Assembly (NCBI RefSeq): GCF_900142415.1
Contig: NZ_FRAU01000002.1
Span: 186,001-250,000 of the forward strand
From: Rhodothermus profundi
Lineage (GTDB): Bacteria; Bacteroidota; Rhodothermia; Rhodothermales; Rhodothermaceae
Length of the DNA stretch: 64,000 nucleotides
Reading direction: 5' to 3'
In this document: positions 17,845-24,872 of the stretch, piece after piece
Layout: the number at the start of each line of letters is the position of its first letter
Numbering within the stretch: position 1 is the stretch's first letter
The notes under the pieces: generated by a model
Databases searched by the model: none
Seen by the model: only the letters and a program-made list of their open reading frames with translations
Told to the model about the DNA's origin: nothing
Program-made: the position numbers and the translations under genes

Positions 17845-18777
17845 TTAGTTTGAAGTCTTCCAAAAATCTAGCAAATATTCAAAAGTTGTTCCCATAGTAA
17901 TATAATTTGAAGGCCATCCAAAGATACCAACTCGGTTTACAATATTTGTTCGATCCCAAATGATAATATTTCTGAGCTCATAGCCTCGCTTTCGTAATTC
18001 TTCTACAACAGCTATATGGATTGTAATTCTTTTGTTTTCCCACCACATATCTGACACATTAATCACACAATGACCTTTAGGTTTTAGGAGAGGTAGCAAC
18101 TTCTCAAATATTTCTCCTATAGCTTTAGTATATTGATCAATTGGCATAGTACCTAAATCTCTTGGATCTTGTGAATACTGTTCGATCTTTTCATACTGCT
18201 CATTTTTTCGTTCATCACCTCTTCTTGATTTATTCTTTCGTTTTCGATTTAATAAATTAGCATAAGGTGGAGATGTTAAAATTAAGCTTATGCTTTCGGG
18301 ATAGAAATATTCAGGAATATAGAATGCATCATCCTGAATGGCTACTTGTTGAGATCTATTAAATAGATTGTCTTTTTGTAGCCTTCTTGCACATAAGTCT
18401 ATATATTTCTCCTGTAAATCAAAGCCTACTGCATTACGATTTAAGTCTTGAGCAGCCACTAATGTGGTTCCACTTCCCACAAACGGATCTATTACAAGTT
18501 CTCCTTCATGGGTAAATAGGCTAATGACTCTTTTGGCTAAAGCAATGGGAAAAGTGGCTGGATGTAAATTTTTATCTCTAATGTCACGCTTTTCGTAAGA
18601 AAAGCGCCAAACTCCTAGTTGACTTTTAATCCATTCCTTTGGAGTTAAGCAATTAATATGATTTGAATTGCATGTACAAGTTCTAGTATATCCAATAGAT
18701 AAACGTTTCCTAAAAAAGGGAGAACCGGGCTTTATTATTAAAGGTACTTGTGAAGCTTTCTGAACTTGTGTTTCCAT
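17845..18777 (-). CDS. DNA (cytosine-N4-type) methyltransferase of the R-M pair
   Basis: A 310-aa SAM-dependent DNA methyltransferase. Motif I is VIDPFVGSGTTLVAA (about 95-109), preceded by a motif-X-like HPATFPIALAKRVISLF segment. Motif IV is LTSPPYANLLNR (about 168-180); TSPPY is typical of N4-cytosine enzymes. Motif I precedes motif IV, a permutation relative to the common beta-class order. Paired with the MvaI/BcnI-like nuclease, it should protect the same site by m4C methylation. The gene is AT-rich. No controller (C) protein gene is present. Confidence 0.85.
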   Translation of the reverse strand: METQVQKASQVPLIIKPGSPFFRKRLSIGYTRTCTCNSNHINCLTPKEWIKSQLGVWRFSYEKRDIRDKNLHPATFPIALAKRVISLFTHEGELVIDPFVGSGTTLVAAQDLNRNAVGFDLQEKYIDLCARRLQKDNLFNRSQQVAIQDDAFYIPEYFYPESISLILTSPPYANLLNRKRKNKSRRGDERKNEQYEKIEQYSQDPRDLGTMPIDQYTKAIGEIFEKLLPLLKPKGHCVINVSDMWWENKRITIHIAVVEELRKRGYELRNIIIWDRTNIVNRVGIFGWPSNYITMGTTFEYLLDFWKTSN

Positions 18778-18899
18778 TGCATTTTCTGTGCAGCCTATAT
18801 TCCCCTAGAACTGAAAGAGAGCACAAGCTCAAATTAGACAAAGACCAACAACCCATTCTTAAGTAAAAGAATATAAGAACTAGATAGAAGATTTTCAAC

Positions 18900-18948
18900 T
18901 TATCAAAGATATTTCAAGATTGAAAATATCTTGAAATATCTTTGATAA
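18900..18948. repeat. Perfect 21-bp inverted repeat with 7-nt loop
   Basis: The arms at 18900-18920 and 18928-18948 are exact reverse complements around a 7-nt loop. It lies in the 18778-19141 gap, 120 bp upstream of the methyltransferase start and downstream of tRNA-Asn (both minus strand). It could end the tRNA transcript, act as an operator or cruciform for the R-M genes, or be the remnant of a mobile element. No T-run follows on either strand. A weaker 8-bp hairpin lies at about 19015-19041. Nothing else is recognised in this gap. Confidence 0.8.
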
Positions 18949-19141
18949 TTATAGTACAAGAAGTTCTGTTTCATAAAAGTCAAAACTTCGATCCTTTCAG
19001 ACAGGTTCAAAGGTCAGAGCCACTTAAGAAAAGAAAGTGGCTGTAAAAGGACCAAAATGTTAAAGCGCGCTAAACAATGGGTGAGAATTTGGATATAATT
19101 TTCACTCTGATGAATACTTCTCTTCTCCAAGTTACATTCTG

Positions 19142-19214
19142 CTCCTCGGGCAGGGCTCGAACCTGCAACCCCCTGGTTAACAGCCAGGTGCTCTACCAAT
19201 TGAGCTACCGAGGA
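19142..19214 (-). tRNA. tRNA-Asn (anticodon GTT)
   Basis: A 73-nt cloverleaf: acceptor TCCTCGG/CCGAGGA, D arm GCTC-AATTGGTA-GAGC, anticodon stem CCTGG/CCAGG with loop CTGTTAA (GTT), and T arm GCAGG-TTCGAGC-CCTGC. The discriminator is G, and CCA is not encoded. The AT-rich restriction island begins directly beyond its 3' end, a common insertion position, but I could not find a duplicated 3' tRNA fragment on the far side. Confidence 0.96.
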
Positions 19215-19584
19215 GTGAAGCGGCCCATAAATTACAACGGTCCCGCAACCATCGTCAAGCACAGCGCCCTGGCTTGACGGCCTTTTCAAACGCGCAAAAC
19301 GATCGCAGGTTCACCTGAAACTGCTGGGGATAAAAAGGCTGCGGCCTCGCTTTTCTGGCGAATCTCGGCCGGCAGAGCGGCGACGCGACGCATTTCGTGC
19401 CGCTCTTGAAATTTGCCCTGGAGTGCGGTCGCGTTGCGGCGTCAGGAAGCGTCTAATTCGTCAAGGGGCGGGTGTATATGCTTGCCCGGGGAACGGGCAA
19501 GGCCCGATCTGATGCCCTGAAATCCTCCGCCCGGGGCGCCCACGCCGTCGTGTCGAAAAGCCCGTGAAGGTGCAGGGCGGGAAC

Positions 19585-19613
19585 TTGCGGAGCGATGCGA
19601 GATTTGTTATCAT
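19585..19613 (+). promoter_or_regulatory. Sigma-70-type promoter of tRNA-Leu
   Basis: TTGCGG (19585-19590), 17-nt spacer, TATCAT (19608-19613). Transcription would start around 19620, just before the tRNA at 19633. The rest of the 19215-19584 interval contains no convincing gene. Confidence 0.6.
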
Positions 19614-19632
19614 CGCAATCCACAGACCCGAT

Positions 19633-19719
19633 GCCCGGGTGGCGGAACTGGTAGACGCGCATGATTCAGGGTCATGTGGGGGCAACCCCGTGGGGGTTCG
19701 AATCCCTCCCCGGGCACCA
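19633..19719 (+). tRNA. tRNA-Leu (anticodon CAG)
   Basis: A class II tRNA with a long variable arm. Acceptor GCCCGGG/CCCGGGC, anticodon stem CATGA/TCATG with loop TTCAGGG (CAG), a variable arm with GGGG/CCCC pairing, and T-loop TTCGAAT. The 3' CCA is encoded (19717-19719). It has its own promoter and an intrinsic terminator. Confidence 0.96.
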
Positions 19720-19720
19720 C

Positions 19721-19759
19721 AAAAAGCCATCTGAGTCCCTGTGGCTCGGATGGCTTTTT
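19721..19759 (+). terminator. Intrinsic terminator of tRNA-Leu
   Basis: AAAAAGCCATC...GATGGCTTTTT forms a long stem, extended by GAG/CTC, with a 9-nt loop. It ends in a run of T. Because the stem starts with an A-run it could work in both directions. Confidence 0.85.
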
Positions 19760-20143
19760 CTCATAAGGAGATACTCCACACAGATCGCTTCGTCGCTGGT
19801 GCGTTTACGCAGGGGGCACTCCTTGCTGATGGCAGCAAGCGCTCTGGACTTCAGAGAAGACGCCCAGGCCAGACCCGCCCCTTCCTCAGCTATGGCTACC
19901 CGCAATAGCCGTTGAGGCGGCCGATGGCAGGTTGGTTTCCCTGAAAGGAGGCGCGTTGACCTGATCTGAACCCCTTCAGGAAACGCATAGCCAACAGAAC
20001 GGCTCCTTGACCTATCGGCAAAAGACCGGGCAGAAAGCCGAACTGTAGGCGGCGGCTTCTCGGGAGGCTGTTGGTCTGGAGGCCGTCTAACCGTACCTTA
20101 ATCTGTAGCGGCAGGGTTGCCTTTGCATTTGTCTGGAAAGGGC
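19760..20143. other. 384-bp stretch without a recognisable gene
   Basis: Open frames exist on the minus strand (19896-20156 and 19672-19905), but neither has a recognisable domain, an SD or supporting context. It may contain a degenerate gene or insertion-sequence remnant; I see no terminal repeats. It also provides the leader of the acetyltransferase gene. Confidence 0.4.
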
Positions 20144-20626
20144 ATGGCAGGAGCATTGTCTGTGACAGTCGGTCCGGTCTTACCGGCAGACGAGGAGCGC
20201 GTAAAGCAACTGCTCCAGCAGTGTGGGCTGCAGGATACGGGCGTTCTGGAGCCGAACGGACAGGTGGTTGTGGCCCGAGTGGCCGGAAAGATTGTCGGGA
20301 TGGCCCGCCTGGAGGTTTATCGCGAAGGCGGATGGCTGCGCTCAGTGGCGGTCGATCCCGCCTGGCAACGCCAGGGGATTGGTCGGCAGCTGGTTGGTGC
20401 GATCCTGGCCTGGGCCCGCCGGAACGGTCTGCGGCAGATCTTTCTGCTTACTGAGACGGCCACTGGCTTTTTTGAGCGACTGGGATTCGTGCCAGTTACG
20501 CGCGCAGAGGTTCCACCTGCTGTCCGGGCAGCCCCGCAGTTTGCGTGGCCAGCCTGCGCATCCTGCCAGGTGATGCGGTGGACCAATCCAGCGGCATCAG
20601 CTCCGGCGCGAAGTCAGCCCACCTGA
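20144..20626 (+). CDS. ArsN2-like GNAT acetyltransferase
   Basis: About 160 aa with the GNAT acetyl-CoA site in LRSVAVDPAWQRQGIGRQLVGAIL, followed by LLTETATGFFERLGFVPVTRAEVPPAVRAAPQFA. This order and wording match the ArsN2-type acetyltransferases often found with arsenic-resistance genes. No other ars gene is adjacent here, so the substrate is uncertain. The ATG at 20144 has GGAAAGG just upstream; a TTG at 20117 is the longer alternative. The C-terminal tail (after about residue 135) is Pro/Ala-rich and probably unstructured. Confidence 0.8.
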   Translation: MAGALSVTVGPVLPADEERVKQLLQQCGLQDTGVLEPNGQVVVARVAGKIVGMARLEVYREGGWLRSVAVDPAWQRQGIGRQLVGAILAWARRNGLRQIFLLTETATGFFERLGFVPVTRAEVPPAVRAAPQFAWPACASCQVMRWTNPAASAPARSQPT

Positions 20627-20643
20627 AAGCTTTTTCAGGATGC

Positions 20644-20699
20644 TGTAAGGTTTTGGCGTACAAACGCACTCCGGCAATCCTTACACCGAAAGTGTAAGG
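20644..20699. promoter_or_regulatory. Three TGTAAGG copies, two forming a perfect hairpin, upstream of SQR
   Basis: CCTTACAC-CGAAA-GTGTAAGG (20679-20699) is an 8-bp perfect inverted repeat. A third direct copy TGTAAGG is at 20644-20650, with TTTT following. No T-run follows the hairpin, so an operator for the SQR gene (start 20775) is as likely as a terminator for the acetyltransferase. Confidence 0.45.
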
Positions 20700-20774
20700 T
20701 TCACGGGCAGCGTCGCCTGTCCTGCTGATCCTATCCTGTCAATACCTGTTCGGTCTAAACAGACAGGAAGGATC

Positions 20775-21986
20775 ATGGGTGACAGGCACCACGAAGTCGT
20801 CATTGTCGGAGGCGGAACCGCCGGAATCACCGTGGCCGCGCAGTTGCGCCGGACCAAAAATCCACCGGAGATCGTCATCATTGAACCGTCCGACCGCCAC
20901 TTCTATCAACCGCTCTGGACGCTGGTGGGCGCCGGCGTCTTTCCGCCAGAGGCCTCCGTGCGGAACGAGGCCGACTACATTCCACCGGGCGCGACCTGGA
21001 TGCAGGATCGCGTGGTTGCGCTCGACCCCGACCACAACCAGCTCCAGACAGCCGGCGGTCAAACGATCCGCTACGACTACCTGGTGCTGGCACCGGGTAT
21101 TCAACTGAACTGGGGGCAAATCCCGGGCCTGAAGGAATCCCTGGGGCAATACGGCGTCACCAGCAACTATGCCTACGAACTGGCGCCCTACACCTGGCAG
21201 GTGATGCAACAACTCAAGCCCGGGGATCGGGCGCTTTTTACGCAGCCTTCGACTCCGGTCAAGTGTGGCGGAGCCCCCCAGAAGATCATGTATCTGACGG
21301 CCGACCACCTGCGCCGACGGGGTATCCCGGACCAGGTGGAAGTTCACTTCTTCACGCCAGGCGTGGTGATTTTTGGCATTCCGGCCTTTGCTCGGACCCT
21401 GGAGCAAGTTATCGAGCGCTATGGCATCCAGGTGCATTTCCGGCATGAGCTGGCCGAAGTGCGAGGGCCAGCCCAGCAAGCGGTCTTTCACCTGAAGGAT
21501 GAGCAGGGGCGCGTGCTGGAAGAGCGGGTTTTTCCCTTCAACATGCTACATGTAGTGCCGCCGCAAAGCGCGCCAGACTTCATCCGGAACAGCAAGGTAG
21601 CCAACGCCGATGGATGGGTGGACGTAGATCCCTATACGCTCCAGCACGTGCGCTACCCGAACATCTTCGCGCTGGGCGATGCGGCTGGCCTGCCCACCGC
21701 AAAAACCGGAGCCGCCGTGCGCAAGCAGGCACCCGTGGTCGTGCATAATCTGCTTCAACTTCGGGAGCACGGTGCGCTGGTGGCGCCCCGGAAGTATGAC
21801 GGTTACGCCTCCTGTCCGCTGGTAACGGGCTATGGCCGACTGGTGCTGGCCGAGTTTGTCTATGGCAACCGGCCGGTCTCTTCGTTTCCTCTGGATACGA
21901 CGAAAGAGCGGCGCTCCATGTACCTCCTGAAGAAATACGTGCTGCCCTGGTTGTACTGGAACCTGATGCTGCGGGGGAAGGCTTAG
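20775..21986 (+). CDS. sqr: Sulfide:quinone oxidoreductase, type II-like
   Basis: A 403-aa flavoprotein that oxidises sulfide and passes electrons to the membrane quinone. The FAD-binding fold is HHEVVIVGGGTAGITVAAQL. The closing FAD loop is NIFALGDAAGLPTAKTGAAVRKQAPVV. Exactly two cysteines are present, C164 (TPVKCGGAPQK) and C347 (YASCPLVTGYG). This matches the two-cysteine redox site of type II (SQRDL-like) enzymes rather than the three-cysteine type I. The C-terminal helix KKYVLPWLYWNLML is amphipathic and should anchor it to the membrane. It converges with the next gene (4-bp overlap). Confidence 0.92.
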   Translation: MGDRHHEVVIVGGGTAGITVAAQLRRTKNPPEIVIIEPSDRHFYQPLWTLVGAGVFPPEASVRNEADYIPPGATWMQDRVVALDPDHNQLQTAGGQTIRYDYLVLAPGIQLNWGQIPGLKESLGQYGVTSNYAYELAPYTWQVMQQLKPGDRALFTQPSTPVKCGGAPQKIMYLTADHLRRRGIPDQVEVHFFTPGVVIFGIPAFARTLEQVIERYGIQVHFRHELAEVRGPAQQAVFHLKDEQGRVLEERVFPFNMLHVVPPQSAPDFIRNSKVANADGWVDVDPYTLQHVRYPNIFALGDAAGLPTAKTGAAVRKQAPVVVHNLLQLREHGALVAPRKYDGYASCPLVTGYGRLVLAEFVYGNRPVSSFPLDTTKERRSMYLLKKYVLPWLYWNLMLRGKA

Positions 21987-23110
21987 CGACCGTTTTCGGT
22001 ACGAAGCGCCTGCCACTCCGCAAAGACCCGGGCAAAGCCATCCGCCAGTTCAGGGCTCGGTCCTTCCAGCTGGATCACGGGCCGACCGGCCGGTGGCAGG
22101 CCCTCCGGAAAACGAATCGTGATGCGGCTGTAACGTCCATTGCCGTGCCCGATATAACACTCCGGCGCCGGCAGATGAGGCCCTTCGTAGCGCGCCAGGC
22201 CCAGACGGTCCAGCACGGCGTCGGCGGCGGTCAGCCCCTGGGCCGTGGCCACCCCGGCGGTGCGGGGAAGGAGCGTGCGGGTGGCGTCGCCCACGACAAA
22301 CAGGCCCGGGACGGTCGTCTCTCCCTGCTCGTTTACGGAAACCAGCACCCCGTTGTCCCCCAGAGAATCAAGCAGCGGGGCACGGGTGTGCGGGGGCACA
22401 ATCAACGCCAGGTCGTAGGACAGGCGGGAGCCGTCCGTAAAAACCAGCGTATCTTCCGTGCTGGCCGACCAATCAGGAGTTCGCCGGACCTGCACGGCAA
22501 CGCCTGCGGCAGCGCAGGCTTGTAGCAAAAAGTCGGTAACCTCAGGACCCAGTCCGGTCAGAGGCGCTTCTTCAGGGGTGGTCAGCGTAAGCTGCACGTC
22601 GCGCTGTCGGCTTCGGTAAAAGGCGGCCAGTTGAAGGGCCAGGCTGTACGGAGCCGGTGGGCAACGGTAGGGCAGGCCAGAGATAACCACGACCAGATGA
22701 CCGGCTTCAAGCCGGGCAATGGCCTGGCGGGCGGCCTCGGCTGTGCTCGGACTCCAGAAGACGAACCGTCGGGGATGGGGCGGGACGGCCTGAAGGTCCA
22801 GGTGCAGGCCGGGCGCTGCAATAACTGCATCCGCTTCCAGCGTGCGTCCATCGGTCAGCACCACACCTTCGCCGCTGGCCTGCTGCACGTCGGCCGCCAG
22901 CACCTGAACGCCGCGCAGCCGTACCGGTCGGCGCCAGTGCGCGGCCGGCGCTTCGCCCAGGACGGTAGCTATGGTGCCCGGAAGAAATTCCGAAACTCCT
23001 TCTCGGGTGATCAGCAGGAGCTCCAGCCGGCTATCGGCGCGATCGCGCAGGCGCCGAACCGCTGCGATGCCGCCCGGACCGGCCCCGACTATCAGGATAC
23101 GTTTGCGCAT
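21983..23110 (-). CDS. FAD-dependent pyridine-nucleotide-disulfide-type oxidoreductase, SQR/FCSD-related
   Basis: A 375-aa flavoprotein: RILIVGAGPGGIAAVRRLRD (FAD), a second dinucleotide region around LVVVISGLPYRCPPAPYSLAL, and a C-terminal FAD loop VPGLFVVGDATRTLLPRTAGVA. Overall layout resembles sulfide:quinone oxidoreductase and flavocytochrome c sulfide dehydrogenase. Only one Cys (in PYRCPPAPY) is well placed for redox chemistry, so a typical SQR reaction is doubtful. It diverges from the SoeBC-like gene across a shared control region. The substrate is unknown, but the sulfur context is strong. Confidence 0.78.
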   Translation of the reverse strand: MRKRILIVGAGPGGIAAVRRLRDRADSRLELLLITREGVSEFLPGTIATVLGEAPAAHWRRPVRLRGVQVLAADVQQASGEGVVLTDGRTLEADAVIAAPGLHLDLQAVPPHPRRFVFWSPSTAEAARQAIARLEAGHLVVVISGLPYRCPPAPYSLALQLAAFYRSRQRDVQLTLTTPEEAPLTGLGPEVTDFLLQACAAAGVAVQVRRTPDWSASTEDTLVFTDGSRLSYDLALIVPPHTRAPLLDSLGDNGVLVSVNEQGETTVPGLFVVGDATRTLLPRTAGVATAQGLTAADAVLDRLGLARYEGPHLPAPECYIGHGNGRYSRITIRFPEGLPPAGRPVIQLEGPSPELADGFARVFAEWQALRTENGR

Positions 23111-23137
23111 GACCCCTCAATTTTTTGAGATGGGGTA

Positions 23138-23169
23138 TTGATAATACATGATATTACAAATTATCTTTA
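23138..23169 (+). promoter_or_regulatory. Candidate promoter with sulfur-regulon motif copy A
   Basis: TTG (23138-23140), 21-nt spacer, TATCTTTA (23162-23169, one mismatch to TAnnTTTG) form a Bacteroidota-style promoter for the SoeBC-like gene. The motif ACATGATATTACAA occupies 23146-23159 between them, where a bound regulator would block or assist polymerase. The same motif with 1-2 mismatches is in front of SulP and the CstB-like gene. Confidence 0.55.
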
Positions 23170-23221
23170 CATGAAAGGGCTGTGAATTAACAAGAGATGC
23201 CCGCAAAATGTCTCCGGTGCT

Positions 23222-24868
23222 ATGAACTATGGCTTTCTGATTCGGAATGACCGGTGCATTGGCTGCCATGCCTGTTCGACGGCCTGCAAGAGCGAGAACA
23301 ATGTGCCGCTGGGCGTCTATCGCACCTGGGTAAAAAGCGTGGAGGTCGGCGTCTATCCCAACGTACGTCGGCACTTCCAGGTAACGCGCTGTAATCATTG
23401 TGCCAATCCGCCGTGCGTGCGCATCTGTCCGGTTACGGCTATGTACCAGCGGGACGATGGCATTGTGGAGTTTGATCCGGACGTGTGCATTGGCTGCAAG
23501 GCCTGCCTGCAGGCGTGTCCCTACGATGCCATTTACGTGGATCCGGAGACCGGCACGGCGGCCAAGTGTCATTTCTGCGCGCACCGCATTGAGCTGGGGC
23601 TGGAGCCGGCCTGCGTGGTCGTGTGTCCGGAGCATGCGATTATTGCCGGGGATCTGGACGACCCCAACTCCGAGATTAGCCGCATGCTGGCTGAGCTGGA
23701 GGTAACGGTTCGTAAGCCCGAGCAGGGAACGGCGCCCAAGCTGTTCTATGTGGAGGGCAACGACGCCAATTTGACGCCGACGGCTGTCGAGGCGGCGCCT
23801 CCAACGTTCGCCTGGGCCGACGCGTGGTCGGACCGAGCCTGGGAGGTTGGGGGAGATGGCGCGCCCGAGCGGGCAAGGGCTGACCGAACGGCCGATTCTG
23901 GGACGCCTATTCGGACGCCTGGCGCGCAGGGCATCCCGGAACCCGGACCCATCTTTATCGGGGAAGGCCGCATGGCTGGCCAGATGACCCAGGTGGCCTA
24001 CAACGTGCAGCACCGGATTCCCTGGCACTGGCCAGTGCCGGCCTATCTGGTCACCAAAGGGATCAGTGCCGGGCTGTTTTTGCTGATGGCGCTGGGCGTG
24101 CTGCTGGGAGGCGTGCCGCCGGTGGCGCCTACGTTGCTGTGGGCCGGGCTGGGCACGCTTCTATTTCTTGGCATAACGACGGGCTTGCTGGTATACGACC
24201 TGGAGCGTCCCGAGCGCTTTCTGCGCATTGTGTTTCGGCCGCAGTGGAAGAGCTGGCTGGCCCGGGGCGCCTTTCTGCTGATCGGGTTTGGCGCTGTGGC
24301 CGGTCTATGGTGGGTGCTGGAAGGGGGTGCCTGGCTGGGATGGTGGGCCGAGCCAGCAGCAATGCGGCCTTTCCTGCTCGGTGTGGGAGTGCCGTTGGCG
24401 CTGGGAGCGGCTGTTTACACGGCTTTTCTGTTTGCCCAGGCAGAAGGACGCGATCTCTGGCAGAGTCCGCTATTGCCGGTGCATCTGCTGGTGCAGGCAG
24501 CACTGGCCGGTAGCGCCCTGATATTGCTGACGGCGCCCTGGTTGCCCTGGGAAGCGCGTTTGCTGGAGCTGGCGCGCTGGACGCTGGGGCTAAGCCTGGG
24601 GCTGGATTTGCTGGTAACCCTGCTGGGCGAGTTTGGGATGCCCCATGCTTCGGAGGTGGCGGCTCGGGCTGCGCATCGGATCACGCATGGTCCTTACCGG
24701 CACCATTTCTGGACCGGCAGCCTGTTGCTGGGGCATCTGGTGCCACTGGCGCTGCTGGCCTTCGGTGGACTCTGGGGGGAGGCTGCCGCCGGCCTGCTGG
24801 CCCTCGTGGGGCTCTACCTTTATGAGTACGCTTTTGTAATGGCTCCCCAGGAAATTCCCAATAGCTGA
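23222..24868 (+). CDS. Fused iron-sulfur / NrfD membrane subunit of a SoeABC/polysulfide-reductase-like complex
   Basis: A 548-aa fusion. Residues 1-150 form a four-cluster ferredoxin subunit with 16 cysteines in CX2CX2CX3C-type groups (C12/15/18/22, C57/60/65/69, C89/92/95/99, C116/119/131/135). Residues 150-255 are a charged linker. Residues about 260-545 are an NrfD/PsrC membrane subunit with about eight hydrophobic segments, expected to exchange electrons with quinone. In most Psr/Phs/Soe systems these are two genes. It is followed after 4 bp by the molybdopterin subunit. Sulfite oxidation (Soe-type) is favoured by the lack of export signals and by nearby SQR and TauE. Confidence 0.88.
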   Translation: MNYGFLIRNDRCIGCHACSTACKSENNVPLGVYRTWVKSVEVGVYPNVRRHFQVTRCNHCANPPCVRICPVTAMYQRDDGIVEFDPDVCIGCKACLQACPYDAIYVDPETGTAAKCHFCAHRIELGLEPACVVVCPEHAIIAGDLDDPNSEISRMLAELEVTVRKPEQGTAPKLFYVEGNDANLTPTAVEAAPPTFAWADAWSDRAWEVGGDGAPERARADRTADSGTPIRTPGAQGIPEPGPIFIGEGRMAGQMTQVAYNVQHRIPWHWPVPAYLVTKGISAGLFLLMALGVLLGGVPPVAPTLLWAGLGTLLFLGITTGLLVYDLERPERFLRIVFRPQWKSWLARGAFLLIGFGAVAGLWWVLEGGAWLGWWAEPAAMRPFLLGVGVPLALGAAVYTAFLFAQAEGRDLWQSPLLPVHLLVQAALAGSALILLTAPWLPWEARLLELARWTLGLSLGLDLLVTLLGEFGMPHASEVAARAAHRITHGPYRHHFWTGSLLLGHLVPLALLAFGGLWGEAAAGLLALVGLYLYEYAFVMAPQEIPNS

Positions 24869-24872
24869 AGCG

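Noticed and set aside
19453-19730. Minus-strand frames across tRNA-Leu giving a GGIRTPTG-type peptide
   Set aside because: This is the well-known artefact of translating the antisense strand of a tRNA gene; a clear tRNA-Leu with promoter and terminator lies on the plus strand.
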